Shown here: positions 1 to 9,575 of the stretch, in pieces
Position numbering within the stretch: position 1 is the stretch's first letter
Layout of the letters: each line of letters starts with the position of its first letter
Source of the DNA: Sungkyunkwania multivorans
GTDB taxonomy: Bacteria > Bacteroidota > Bacteroidia > Flavobacteriales > Flavobacteriaceae
Direction: 5' to 3'
Assembly (NCBI RefSeq): GCF_042675645.1
Contig: NZ_JBHTJH010000017.1
Coordinates: 806,001 to 870,000, forward strand
Length of the DNA: 64,000 nucleotides
Notes under the pieces: generated by a model
What the model was told of the DNA's origin: nothing
Seen by the model: only the letters and a program-made list of their open reading frames with translations
The model's database searches: none
Made by a program: the position numbers and the translations under genes

Positions 1-316
1 CCTTACGATCGTTTTCATTATTACCAAAGTCACCGATGTACAAATTTCCCAAAGTATCTTTGGTAAGGTCCTCCCAGTCCTCATTTTTCGCATTTTTTAT
101 GTTGATGTCCCTTTCGATCGTTCCTTCAAAGTTGACTCCATAGATATGATCTTTATTACCAGAATCTTCAACGAACCAAATAAGACCATCTTCTTTGACC
201 ATCTCTATTCCCGAGTTCTCTTTTAGTGATTTTGGTAGGTCACACACAAAGGATAGTTGCCCAAGGTCCTGACAACCAGCAAGAAGGGCTATGAATAGTA
301 CGAATAGATTTTTCAA
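1..316 (-). CDS. Lipoprotein, propeller-like, partial (3' end off window)
   Basis: The minus-strand frame is open from about 316 to the left edge, so only the N-terminal ~105 residues are visible. It starts MKNLFVLFIALLAGC, a lipoprotein signal peptide with lipobox LLAGC. There is no ATG: TTG at 316 gives the best signal peptide, and TTG at 325 is the alternative. The mature part contains a pattern of DSGN, then a glycine-rich strand, then NEDWEDL, then LYIGDFGNN. This pattern occurs in Bacteroidota proteins annotated as SdiA-regulated or phytase/NHL-like beta-propellers; that assignment is from memory and tentative. The start lies a few bases after the stop of the SRPBCC/GyrI gene, so the two are probably co-transcribed. 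The function is unknown, and the protein is probably membrane-anchored. Confidence 0.6.
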   Translation of the reverse strand, partial: MKNLFVLFIALLAGCQDLGQLSFVCDLPKSLKENSGIEMVKEDGLIWFVEDSGNKDHIYGVNFEGTIERDINIKNAKNEDWEDLTKDTLGNLYIGDFGNNENDRK

Positions 317-327
317 GAGTATCAATG

Positions 328-1215
328 TTATTCTTTCAAGGGTAAATAGATCTCTGCTTTCCAATTTAATTCGTCAGCATCGAACTTTGGATTATTGTAG
401 AAGAACTCTATGGGTTTTGGCGCTGCCTTCAGCCCTAACTCTTCTGCTTTGTGCAACAAGGTGTACCAAGCTCTATCCGAGGTGATATAGTTGCCGTTAT
501 AAGTTGCCTTAAGGGCCTTCTTGGAAAAAAGTCGTTTGTATTTCACCAAGGGATGTTCGGGTAATTTTTCGGATCTGATGATGGGAAAACAAAAATTATA
601 GTTGATACTATCTGTTTTCATATCCCAATAAGTGACTTCAATAAATGGTGGACCGTTGAGGCTTATTCCATTATGATAGAGCAGTCCATTCAATAAATTA
701 TAATTACGCATCATCCCACTGGCTTTGGTAACCTGTTTCCCGCTAAGAGAGATATAGGCACAATAGGTAGTAGGGATTTCGCTTTCGCCATCATAGGTGA
801 TTTTGAATTCTTCTAAATGTTCATTCAAATAGTCATAAAAATCCTTTGCGGTCGAGGCCGATCGCTTCTCAATACTGATATCGCCAAAGGGCTTTTTGAT
901 GCGATTCATAAAGCTATGCTCAGAATCTTTGATGGACACCGAAACGCGAGAAGAGGTATCCGAGATCGCCTCAAATTTCCATTGGTAGATATGCGTCGAA
1001 TCGTTGAATTTCAAGGATTGGGTCACGGATCCAAGGTCATCATTTTTAGAAATGTCCCCGTCAATTTCCCCATTCCAGGTTTTTAGTGTCTGATTGATAG
1101 TACCGGGAAGTGCATTGGCGTTGAAAGCTACTACATAGTCTGCAGGATATATAAAGAAATACCAAACAGCTATCAAAAGGATCCCCCCAACGACCAAAAA
1201 ACCAAGTTTTTTCAT
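328..1215 (-). CDS. Membrane-anchored SRPBCC-like plus GyrI-like effector-binding protein
   Basis: 295 aa. Residues 5-24 form one hydrophobic anchor. Residues ~28-140 have the character of a START/SRPBCC (polyketide cyclase-like) domain. Residues ~145-295 resemble the GyrI-like small-molecule-binding domain, with a TYNGNYITSDRAW stretch and a C-terminal strand ending in AEIYLPL. Established knowledge: GyrI-like domains bind hydrophobic or cationic ligands as effector modules of regulators such as BmrR. Here no DNA-binding domain is present, so it is a stand-alone sensor or carrier. The gene follows the haloperoxidase-like gene by 16 bp and precedes the partial lipoprotein directly, suggesting a shared transcript. 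A role in handling a small hydrophobic product is inference only. Confidence 0.7.
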   Translation of the reverse strand: MKKLGFLVVGGILLIAVWYFFIYPADYVVAFNANALPGTINQTLKTWNGEIDGDISKNDDLGSVTQSLKFNDSTHIYQWKFEAISDTSSRVSVSIKDSEHSFMNRIKKPFGDISIEKRSASTAKDFYDYLNEHLEEFKITYDGESEIPTTYCAYISLSGKQVTKASGMMRNYNLLNGLLYHNGISLNGPPFIEVTYWDMKTDSINYNFCFPIIRSEKLPEHPLVKYKRLFSKKALKATYNGNYITSDRAWYTLLHKAEELGLKAAPKPIEFFYNNPKFDADELNWKAEIYLPLKE

Positions 1216-1231
1216 GTTTAGAAGAATAATT

Positions 1232-2566
1232 TTATTGTTGTTTCATATTTAATTTATTCACCAAAAAGTGGCCGAGGTCACGGCCTTGCTTTACACCTAC
1301 CTCGACGGCTGCGCGATAATGGATGCCCCCATACATTCTACTTATAGCGGCCTCATCGGCGGCTTGCGAAAAGGATTCAAAAGACCGAATAGGAAGGCCA
1401 TATGGTACCTCGGTATCATCTTCAAATGAAAAATTATCACCAAAGATATCGGTGAGTGCAACCGAGGCCGCACCCGAGACAACGGAGTGGCCGCTCACGT
1501 ATTCTGGGAATGGTGGTGTTTGTAAGATCGGCTTCCAATTGTCATCGAAATGTTCATTGATCAATGTTTCAGGTCGAACCAAATTACTTCGATATTTTTC
1601 GTCCCAGCAGCTGATAAAGGCATCGGCGATCGCGATGGAGGTCTTGGTATACGCATATACTGTGTTCATCATGTCATAATCGGATTTTCTACAGGCTATT
1701 TTTGTAATACCGATCCAGTGTGCTCCAGGAGTGATCTTTTTTGTTGCAAACATCAGATGGCCACGAGTCACGGAGACGTATGGGTTGCAATCCCAAAACT
1801 GGGCAATTTGGATCTCTTCTGAAGTATCGCCTTTGTTGGTTATTTCAAGACTAATGTCATATACCTCTCTTAACTCTTTGTAAAAATCGGTGTTTTCCTC
1901 CATAGAAAATGCGGGAGGTGGAACTGGTTTGAATTGTGCCGCAGAATCCAAAGTAAAGGGCCGTATCTTGTTCCAATGAGGTTCTATACCGTCCATATAG
2001 GCTGGAGGTGTGGGTTGCCAACGCCATTTTTCGTCTGTATTTACGGTATATTTCGGCATGGTGCGCGTCTGCTTGTAATTGTCCTTGTCCATCCAAGCAG
2101 AAATATGCGATGTTACTTTCATGGCATAGGCTTCTGAAGCTTCAAATTCCACTGGGTTCTTAGCTTTCCATTGAGTATAAAGACTGTCTCTAAAGGCCTC
2201 GATCTTTTGTTCGGAGAAGATCAACTGTTTGCTCAACTCTATATGTGCTATCAGGGCAGCTAATTCACTATTGATACTGTCCGTTGGAGAAGGAATGGGT
2301 GTAAGCCCTGGAAGTTGTCCCGAAAGCGGCTGAAAACTCTTATTATCCCTAGCTAATATCTCATAAGCCGCAATATTGGGATATGCAAAAACACGACTCG
2401 CCACTGGAGGCGAGAAGATATCATGGATCATCACCTCGGTCACCTTGTCCACAGATGCATGAAAATCATCTGGAGATATTATTATAGGCTCTTTCTTGGA
2501 ACAAGAGGAGAGCATCAGGCTTAAGGTTAGTGCGGTTAATAAATAATACTTCATGGTCTTCATCAT
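1232..2566 (-). CDS. Vanadium-dependent haloperoxidase-like (PAP2 superfamily) lipoprotein
   Basis: 444 aa with a lipoprotein signal (lipobox MLSSC, Cys22). The three vanadate/phosphate-binding motifs of the family are present in order. K324-x6-R331-P332 is the first; SGH at 358-360, inside PEYVSGH, is the second; S409-R410-x5-H416, inside ISRMYGGIHY, is the third. This matches the consensus KX6RP ... PSGH ... SRX5H of vanadium haloperoxidases and acid phosphatases, except that V replaces P before SGH. Halide preference cannot be read from the sequence. The protein should be exported and lipid-anchored. The start lies 1 bp after the stop of the preceding FG-GAP gene, so translation is probably coupled. 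An exported PAP2 phosphatase is the alternative; the all-helical length and motif spacing favour the haloperoxidase branch. Confidence 0.85.
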   Translation of the reverse strand: MMKTMKYYLLTALTLSLMLSSCSKKEPIIISPDDFHASVDKVTEVMIHDIFSPPVASRVFAYPNIAAYEILARDNKSFQPLSGQLPGLTPIPSPTDSINSELAALIAHIELSKQLIFSEQKIEAFRDSLYTQWKAKNPVEFEASEAYAMKVTSHISAWMDKDNYKQTRTMPKYTVNTDEKWRWQPTPPAYMDGIEPHWNKIRPFTLDSAAQFKPVPPPAFSMEENTDFYKELREVYDISLEITNKGDTSEEIQIAQFWDCNPYVSVTRGHLMFATKKITPGAHWIGITKIACRKSDYDMMNTVYAYTKTSIAIADAFISCWDEKYRSNLVRPETLINEHFDDNWKPILQTPPFPEYVSGHSVVSGAASVALTDIFGDNFSFEDDTEVPYGLPIRSFESFSQAADEAAISRMYGGIHYRAAVEVGVKQGRDLGHFLVNKLNMKQQ

Positions 2567-2567
2567 T

Positions 2568-5500
2568 TTACTTCTTCAGTTGATATACTTGGGCTTTTTC
2601 ATTATTTAAAGTGACGAGCAGATAGTCCTTTTCGTTCATCGAGATAACATTCAAATGTCTTACCGAACGATGCATCAACTGCAACCCAAGTTCATGTCCC
2701 AAAATTACATCTTTTTCATTATTGATCATTGCGCCCGAGAACGAATCGAACCGGCCATGATATGGTTTTACCCCAAAATAATTTCCCCCTACCAGTGCCT
2801 CGATCTCTCCATCCTTATCAAAATCATAGGTCGCAAATGCCATCATTGGAGCCACTTGTAATTCTTGCGAAAATGGGACAAAGGTAAACTTGCCATCATC
2901 GTTCCTCAAATACCCCGATCGAAGTTCATTTACTTCCAAAACGGTTGCATCTTTTAGTTTTTCTTTTCCTAGTATCTCTTCGATCGTCTTCCCTGCAAAA
3001 CTCTGATAACTATTAAATTTCTTTCTCAAAAAGACCATTTGGGATGCTAGCTCGTCCAAGCCTTGAATGGCATAGTAGTTTCCTCCTTTTTCTGCACAAA
3101 CGACGGTCTCTGTTTGCCCATTGTCATCAAAATCCGAGTAATACATGCGTAAGGGGGATTTTCTGGAAGCCTTAAACTTGCTATTCTCACCCCAATTGCC
3201 CAGAAGATAATCGGTGTCACCATCTTTATCAATATCAAAGGGGTGTATAGCCTGCCATAACCCCTCTTTTGATTTGTTACCTACCGATACCTTCGAGAGG
3301 ACTCCCTTCTTATTCTCATAAAAGGTCGGCGACATCCATTCGCCCACGACGATCAGATCTTGGTCACCATCCTGATCATAGTCATCCCAGATGGCATCTG
3401 TCACCATCCCAGGAGAAATGTTTTGAGCGGCGAATTTACCTTTGTCATTGATCAGTAAATAGGAGGTTGGGGTTTTTCCAAAATCGCCTGTGACCATGTG
3501 ATTTCCAACAAAAACATCGAGGTCACCGTCATCGTCGTAGTCGCTTTTAACCAGTACAGAGGCATTTTGATACATTTCGGGAAATTCTGAGATTACATAG
3601 GTAGAATCGGCATAAGTGAAGTAGCTATCCAGCAAAGGTTTTGATGTGCCATAAAAGTCACCGCCTCCCGATCCAATGATGAGATCGTTTTTTCCATCAC
3701 CGCTAAAATCTGAAATAAGAACGGCAACTTCCTCTTTGATAGAATCCCTTGCAAAGGCATCGACCTTTGTCTTTATAAATACAGAATCGGTCTTTAAATA
3801 AACACTTGCAGGAATTCTCTTAGAACCACCAAAGAAGATATCCTCTTTGCCATCATCGTTAAGGTCTCCTATGGCGATTCCCGGCCCGCGATCTGAGGCT
3901 TGATAAGGGATTAGTTTTTGCCTGTTGAAGTCGGTATAGTTGTCTTCGAGATGTGTAAAATCGATACCTAGACCATTTTTTGTCAGTTCAAATAAACGCT
4001 GAGGTGAACCTTGTTGAAGGCTTTCGTAATTAAATGGCAGTGTATTTTCTGGCGTTATGGTAAGTGTCTGATTTGTTGGGATGTTCTTTAGCGTTTGAAA
4101 GGTCATATCTGGCCACACGATCATTAGCGAATCCACCTTTTTTGCTGTTCCATAGCCAAAATGTATTATTGGTTCGGAGGACGCTTGAAAGCCCCTTACG
4201 GTGTATAATTCTTTGTATTGTAATTGGTTTTCATGATAAGAATACACCTTTGCCCCAATTCCCAAGCTATTTCCTTCTTTATAACGCAATTTCAGTTTTA
4301 AATAATTGGAGGCGTCATTGGTATTGTTGGCATAAATGATAGGGGAGGAATTTAAGTTATTGGTAACGATATCGATATCACCGTCATTGTCCAGGTCGGC
4401 GAGCGCGGCGCTGGTCGAGACCACGGTATCCTTTTTGATCCATAACCCTGAAAGGTCTTGAAATTTCAGATCTTCTTTTCCTTTAAAGATGTAGTTATGC
4501 ACATTGCCAGAAGGCATGAGCTGTAACGCCTTCTTATCGACCAGTTTGGTGTTGTTAATTTTTTGTCGGATCTGTTCGTTAGATGCAAACTTGATATAGT
4601 CCAGGTCGTTGGGTCTTTTTGGAATGCCATTGGCAATAAATAGGTCTTGTTTGCCATCTTGGTCGTAATCTGAGAACAGCGCACTCCAGCTCCAGTCTGT
4701 CGCTGCGACCCCACTCATAAGTGCAACCTCCTCAAAATCACCACTGGCGTTATTTATATAAAGCATATTACGGGTAAATTGATAGTGGTAACCGAATTGC
4801 TGAATCCGCATCTTTTGAGTTTGAATATTGTCATCACCTTCTGAAGCTTTTAATACCTTCTCGTCTTCAGCGAGCATGTCCAAGGAAATAAGATCGGTTC
4901 TGCCATCTCCATTGATATCTGCGATATCGTTACCCATGGAGAATCTGGAAGTGTGCCCAAAATGGTCTTTAAGTGTTTCTGAAAAGGTACCATCGCCATT
5001 GTTCAGGTAGAAGTAATCATCCTCATGAAAATCATTTCCAACGTAAATATCGGGATAACCGTCTAGATTGAAATCGGCAATTGCCACACCCAGGCCGTAA
5101 CCATTGATCCCCCCCAAGATGTTAGCCTCTTCACTTACATCGACGAATGTATTACCATCGTTACGTAGCAATTTGTCGCCTGTCTCATAGCTTCTTTTGT
5201 ATCGAAGTTCGGCCTTGCCAAACGATTCTTGTGTGTGTACAGCATGATTGAGCAGATAAATGTCCAGATCGCCGTCGAGGTCATAATCGAGGAATGCGGC
5301 ATTAGAGCTGTAAGAATCGAAGTCTAAACCGTATTTGGAAGCACTTTCTGTAAAGGTTCCATCTCCGTTGTTGATGTATAATTCATTATGTCCTCCAAAG
5401 CCTTTGAGGCCGACCACGGCACATACATAAATGTCCAGGTGGCCATCTCCATTGACATCGCCCATCACGGCACCGGTATTCCACGAGCTGTTACCAGCTA

Positions 5501-5804
5501 CACCTGCTTGCGCTGTGGCATCTTCAAATTGAAGATTTCCTTTGTTTATATAAAGTTTGTTCTTGACCTGATTTCCGGAGAAGAAAATATCCGGGAGATC
5601 GTCATTATTGATATCGCCTATGGCAATCCCTCCTCCATTATAGAAATATAGATAATCCAAGATGCTAAGATCCTTTGTCTCTGTAAGCTGATTAACGAAA
5701 GAGATACCAGTATCTTCGTTAGAAAGGTCCGAAAACAAGGGTCTTTCTTTATTGCATCCTAAAGCGATCAATGCTGCCAAAACAGCAAAAAGTTGTCTAA
5801 TCAT
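2568..5804 (-). CDS. FG-GAP/VCBS repeat lipoprotein with ASPIC/UnbV domain (CRTAC1-like)
   Basis: 1078 aa, lipobox IALGC near residue 17. The protein carries many FG-GAP/VCBS blades with Ca-binding DxDxDGxxD loops (DYDQDGKQD, DLDNDGDID, DYDDDGDLD), which suggests two beta-propellers. Between them, at roughly residues 510-600, is an ASPIC/UnbV segment recognised from GIGAKV, RGFQASSEPIIHFGYG and SLMIVWPDM. It is a paralogue of the 1119-aa neighbour, sharing FYNGGG-AIGDINND and DWSWS(A)-LF-D motifs. Its ATG overlaps the stop of that gene by 8 bp (ATGATTAG), indicating translational coupling. Similar proteins in Bacteroidota are commonly found beside SusC/D pairs and are annotated CRTAC1 family. 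Ligand binding at the cell surface is likely but unproven. Confidence 0.85.
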   Translation of the reverse strand: MIRQLFAVLAALIALGCNKERPLFSDLSNEDTGISFVNQLTETKDLSILDYLYFYNGGGIAIGDINNDDLPDIFFSGNQVKNKLYINKGNLQFEDATAQAGVAGNSSWNTGAVMGDVNGDGHLDIYVCAVVGLKGFGGHNELYINNGDGTFTESASKYGLDFDSYSSNAAFLDYDLDGDLDIYLLNHAVHTQESFGKAELRYKRSYETGDKLLRNDGNTFVDVSEEANILGGINGYGLGVAIADFNLDGYPDIYVGNDFHEDDYFYLNNGDGTFSETLKDHFGHTSRFSMGNDIADINGDGRTDLISLDMLAEDEKVLKASEGDDNIQTQKMRIQQFGYHYQFTRNMLYINNASGDFEEVALMSGVAATDWSWSALFSDYDQDGKQDLFIANGIPKRPNDLDYIKFASNEQIRQKINNTKLVDKKALQLMPSGNVHNYIFKGKEDLKFQDLSGLWIKKDTVVSTSAALADLDNDGDIDIVTNNLNSSPIIYANNTNDASNYLKLKLRYKEGNSLGIGAKVYSYHENQLQYKELYTVRGFQASSEPIIHFGYGTAKKVDSLMIVWPDMTFQTLKNIPTNQTLTITPENTLPFNYESLQQGSPQRLFELTKNGLGIDFTHLEDNYTDFNRQKLIPYQASDRGPGIAIGDLNDDGKEDIFFGGSKRIPASVYLKTDSVFIKTKVDAFARDSIKEEVAVLISDFSGDGKNDLIIGSGGGDFYGTSKPLLDSYFTYADSTYVISEFPEMYQNASVLVKSDYDDDGDLDVFVGNHMVTGDFGKTPTSYLLINDKGKFAAQNISPGMVTDAIWDDYDQDGDQDLIVVGEWMSPTFYENKKGVLSKVSVGNKSKEGLWQAIHPFDIDKDGDTDYLLGNWGENSKFKASRKSPLRMYYSDFDDNGQTETVVCAEKGGNYYAIQGLDELASQMVFLRKKFNSYQSFAGKTIEEILGKEKLKDATVLEVNELRSGYLRNDDGKFTFVPFSQELQVAPMMAFATYDFDKDGEIEALVGGNYFGVKPYHGRFDSFSGAMINNEKDVILGHELGLQLMHRSVRHLNVISMNEKDYLLVTLNNEKAQVYQLKK

Positions 5805-8800
5805 TTAGTGCAAAGATCTTTGGTTCGTTATCATTGATGGCCACAACCAGAAATGTGTCGCCATGCTTGTCTTTAAAGGTCTCGATATGTTTTATTTCAT
5901 CCCGGACAAAGAGACCACCTCGATCATAATCTTGCCATTCAAAATCCAAATTCCCATTACCGAGAAGCACGTTCCCGTAACTTGCATCGAGTTGTGAGTA
6001 TTGTGGTTTGAACTCAAAGTTATTCCCGCCCATGATCAGATCAAGATTCCCGTCGTTATTCAAATCATGGCATGCGATGCCACAGACACAAGAAAGCTGC
6101 GCCCGCATTGGTAATGGTTTTATGGTAAATTTTCCGCCGCCTTCATTTATAGCGATGACCGACGCCGAGATGTTGACCTTTTTTACGATGGAGTTATCCA
6201 CCACTTCTTTTGAGAACAATTCATCAATGGATCGTTTTGCGTAGTCCGAGGCTTTGAGATTCTGTTTCTTCAAAGAGACCAATTGCGTGGTAAGTTCCTT
6301 TTTTTGATGAAGTGGGTAGTCTTTTCCCTCGACCTGCTGCGTCATGATTTGTTCGATGGTTCCATTGTTATCATAGTCATTGATGTACAGTTTCATCGGA
6401 GCGTTGCGATGCGGTTGATAATGAATGTTGGAACCTTCATTTCCTAAGATGAGATCTTGATCTCCGTCATTGTCTAGGTCGGCGCTTTGTACTGTACCCC
6501 ACCATCCGTAGAGGGTGTCTAGCGAAGAGGTGATCTTTGTCAATCTTCGCCCAGAATTGCGATATATCTTCGGAGCTCCCCAATCGGATGAGACCACGAG
6601 GTCCTTTTTTCCGTCGTTATCGACATCGGTCCAGATGGCATCTGTGATCATTCCTGCATCCTTTGTATTGTAGGCAATACGTTCGGTGACATCTTTGAAG
6701 TTTCCAGCGCCATCGTTCTCAAGAAATAAGTGTGTTGGATCGATTCCATAGACGCCTACCACGCTACGGGAGCCAACGAAGACATCTATGTCACCATCGT
6801 CATCAAAATCATGTGGCGCGATCACTGCAATATTCTGATAGCGCGAAGGTAGGTCGTTCTTGGACTTTTGGAAATTTCCTTTCCCATCGTTTACATATAG
6901 CCGCACCTTATATTCTTGTTCGTTACCAACTTGATTTCCTGCAGCACCTACCATTAGGTCTAGATCCTTATCTCCGTCGGCATCAAAAAATGCTGCGGCT
7001 GTATCTTCAAGGTCTGCATCTTGGATGAAACTTTTTTGAGGAATTTGTTTGACCTTTCCTTTACCGGAGTGGAGATACATAATAGCTGGTTGACCTTTAG
7101 CTCCACCGATGAAAATGTCTTCATGACCGTCACCATCGACATCACCAATGGCAAGTGAGGGTCCTTCTTGCGATAATTTTTTTGCTATGAGTCCCTCATA
7201 ATCAAAATCGTTATAGTTGTTTTCTTTATGGGCCAGCAGTTTGTTATTGACCTCTGAAAGTAATGGCTTTTGTCCTTTAGCCGAGGGAATGACATATTTC
7301 CTATCTGCGTCGGATTGCTTAAGCGATAGTGTTTGATTGACTTTAACATCCTCTAATTTTTGAGTCATATCGTTTGGCCAAATAACACGGATAGAATCGA
7401 TTTTCGTTGCAGAACCGAGGCCTATGGTCATGTCATATTCCATCGAAGACTGGAATCCTCTCGAAGGGATCAACTCTTGAAAGACAACATGATTCTTGTA
7501 ATAGAGTTTTATGGTTGTCCCCACAGCAAACTTATTCTTTTGATCACCTTCAAATTGTAGTTTAATGTAGTTGTTTTCAGTCACGGCCTCGGCATTGTTC
7601 CTATATACAAAAGCTTCCATGTTTACATTGTTGACCACCATATCTAGGTCACCATCATTGTCTAGGTCACCATAGGCGACCCCATTTGATTTACTAGGAA
7701 ACTCCAGCCCCCATTCCTTCGAGGCATTTTTGAAGGAGAGATCATGTTTATTTTTAAAGGCGTAGTTGGACAGCGGTTTTTCAGGCATTTTCTTGATGAT
7801 CGAATCGATGGCCGTCTTTTGTCCGGTCAGAGCCAGTTTTTGGACGATCTCATTCGCAAAAAAGTCTACAAAGTCAAGATCGGTCAGGTCGTGATTGATG
7901 CCATTGGTGACATAGATGTCCCTATATCCATCATTATCCATGTCGAACAGCAGTCCGGCCCAACTCCAATCTGTGGCCTCAACCCCGCTGTAGTAGGCAA
8001 TTTCTGAAAAGGAACCATTACCATTGTTGACCTGAAGCGTATTTTGAATGTATTGTTGATAAAAATCCTTGCTTTGCTTCAGTTTAAATACGTTGTAGTT
8101 GTCAAATTCCATTACAGACTTTACGCGTTCTTCTTTTTCTGGAAGCATGTCAGTGATAAAAATATCTTGTAATCCGTCATTGTTGATGTCGGCCATGTCG
8201 ATACCCATAGCGGAAAGACAGAGACGTGAAGTCCAATTTTTTATATCCTCTGTAAACGTTCCGTCTTGATTGTTTATATACAGATAGTCTCTTTCATAGA
8301 AATCATTAGAAACATAGAGGTCGGGGTACAGATCGTGGTTAATATCTGTGACCATTACACCAAGACCGAAGCCGATAAGGCTTCCGTAAATGCCGGCTTC
8401 TTCGCTAACATCGGTAAAAGTGTTGCCATCGTTACGTAATAAAAGGTCTCCGACGCCACGAAAAATGTCTGGAACATTCACCCAGTCCTGAGCTCTCACT
8501 TCTCTTTGTTCGGCATAGCCCAAGCTACTTACAGGAATGTTGCTATTGTTCAGTATGTAGGCATCCAAATCACCATCCTTGTCGTAATCGAAGAAGGTAG
8601 CGTGGGTGGAGAAACCTGTTTTTGCAAGATTGAACTCTTGGGCTCTTTCGGTGAAGGTAAGGTCGCCATTGTTGATATATAGGTCATTATCATGGTTATT
8701 ACCTTCCATATTGCCGGCATTACTTACATAAATGTCCAAAAGCCCATCACTATTCACATCAACCATTAGGACACCTGTGGACCAAGGTTTGTTTCCCTTT

Positions 8801-9156
8801 ACCTTCGCCTTTTCGGTAATATCCTCAAATTTAAAATTGCCCTTGTTCAAAAACAATTTGTTATCACCCATATTGGCTGTCATGTAAATATCGGAAAGAC
8901 CATCGTTGTTGATGTCCCCGATGGCAACGCCGCCACCATTGTAAAAGTTACGATATTTAAAGATGTTAAAGTCTTTTTGGTTGGAGATACTGTTAATGAA
9001 TTTAAGCCCGGTCTCCTCGGGTGTAAGCAGGGAGAAGAGGGGGAGTGATGTGTTGGTTTTATCTTCCTTTTGTTCGTTTTTAGGGGAGGTGCAAGCAACG
9101 GCCAAAATCATGAAAGCTATAAAGCCGGCGAAGCCATAACCTTTTGTTTTATGCAT
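5797..9156 (-). CDS. FG-GAP/VCBS repeat lipoprotein with ASPIC/UnbV domain, paralogue
   Basis: 1119 aa, lipobox LAVAC (Cys22). N-terminal FG-GAP blades span ~75-510 with loops such as DYDKDGDLD, DMDNDGYRD and DLDNDGDLD. The ASPIC/UnbV domain lies at ~528-610 (VGTTIKLYYKN, SRGFQSSMEYDMTIGLG, IRVIWPND). A second propeller follows at ~660-1100 (DVDGDGHED, DFDDDGDID, DVDNDGKKD, DLDNDGDQD, DLNNDGNLD). It is the first gene of the FG-GAP/haloperoxidase transcript. The SusD1 terminator lies ~370 bp upstream, so this gene needs its own promoter in 9157-9520. Two tandem paralogues may act as a heteromeric surface complex; this is inference. Confidence 0.85.
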   Translation of the reverse strand: MHKTKGYGFAGFIAFMILAVACTSPKNEQKEDKTNTSLPLFSLLTPEETGLKFINSISNQKDFNIFKYRNFYNGGGVAIGDINNDGLSDIYMTANMGDNKLFLNKGNFKFEDITEKAKVKGNKPWSTGVLMVDVNSDGLLDIYVSNAGNMEGNNHDNDLYINNGDLTFTERAQEFNLAKTGFSTHATFFDYDKDGDLDAYILNNSNIPVSSLGYAEQREVRAQDWVNVPDIFRGVGDLLLRNDGNTFTDVSEEAGIYGSLIGFGLGVMVTDINHDLYPDLYVSNDFYERDYLYINNQDGTFTEDIKNWTSRLCLSAMGIDMADINNDGLQDIFITDMLPEKEERVKSVMEFDNYNVFKLKQSKDFYQQYIQNTLQVNNGNGSFSEIAYYSGVEATDWSWAGLLFDMDNDGYRDIYVTNGINHDLTDLDFVDFFANEIVQKLALTGQKTAIDSIIKKMPEKPLSNYAFKNKHDLSFKNASKEWGLEFPSKSNGVAYGDLDNDGDLDMVVNNVNMEAFVYRNNAEAVTENNYIKLQFEGDQKNKFAVGTTIKLYYKNHVVFQELIPSRGFQSSMEYDMTIGLGSATKIDSIRVIWPNDMTQKLEDVKVNQTLSLKQSDADRKYVIPSAKGQKPLLSEVNNKLLAHKENNYNDFDYEGLIAKKLSQEGPSLAIGDVDGDGHEDIFIGGAKGQPAIMYLHSGKGKVKQIPQKSFIQDADLEDTAAAFFDADGDKDLDLMVGAAGNQVGNEQEYKVRLYVNDGKGNFQKSKNDLPSRYQNIAVIAPHDFDDDGDIDVFVGSRSVVGVYGIDPTHLFLENDGAGNFKDVTERIAYNTKDAGMITDAIWTDVDNDGKKDLVVSSDWGAPKIYRNSGRRLTKITSSLDTLYGWWGTVQSADLDNDGDQDLILGNEGSNIHYQPHRNAPMKLYINDYDNNGTIEQIMTQQVEGKDYPLHQKKELTTQLVSLKKQNLKASDYAKRSIDELFSKEVVDNSIVKKVNISASVIAINEGGGKFTIKPLPMRAQLSCVCGIACHDLNNDGNLDLIMGGNNFEFKPQYSQLDASYGNVLLGNGNLDFEWQDYDRGGLFVRDEIKHIETFKDKHGDTFLVVAINDNEPKIFALND

Positions 9157-9575
9157 ATTTATCGATCGATTTTCGAGTTAGTCCTATAACACCGCAAGTG
9201 TGGTAGTTTACTCCAAACTAATAACAAATTTTCAATATTTCTGCACGGCTTTTTGTGTTCAGTCTCGCATTTTGACTACGTAGAGATCTTATCTTTTATT
9301 TAAAAGTAACAAGCCGAGTGGAACCTCTAAGCTACCTAATTAGCCGCTTATTTCATAATAATTTCCTGTTAAAAGCTTTTAGGTCAATTTTGGGAATCTG
9401 CTTAGATAATTAAGCGATTGTATTTCAAAGAGATAAGCGTCTCTTCTCATAGTATTAGAGTATGAAAAGTAAAGAAATGATAAGAACGCTTGAAAATGTA
9501 GATATAGAGTACTAGAATTTGGACAAAAAAAAGAGGGTATTAGCACCCTCTTTTTTTAAAATATCTAGACTTTTT
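9157..9575. other. Intergenic region, 419 bp, between SusD1 and FG-GAP units
   Basis: No gene is visible here. The right end (9525-9557) holds the SusD1 terminator. The rest is AT-rich and should contain the promoter of the FG-GAP/haloperoxidase unit. I found no exact TAnnTTTG box on the minus strand. The best partial match is TACTTTTA (plus-strand 9301-9308) without a good -33 TTG. A small inverted repeat, AGAGA/TCTCT, lies at 9429-9444. The 14-base motif seen upstream of both SusC genes is absent. Confidence 0.5.
9525..9557 (-). terminator. Intrinsic terminator after SusD1
   Basis: The stem GAGGGT (9533-9538) pairs with ACCCTC (9545-9550) across a 6-base loop. It is flanked by an A-run on one side and a T-run on the other, so it could work in both directions. 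It lies ~20 bp downstream of the SusD1 stop codon in the direction of transcription. Confidence 0.85.

Noticed and set aside
1232..2566. Simple PAP2 phosphatase instead of haloperoxidase
   Set aside because: Not excluded, but the KX6RP spacing, 444-aa length and SRMYGGIHY motif fit the bacterial vanadium-haloperoxidase branch better.
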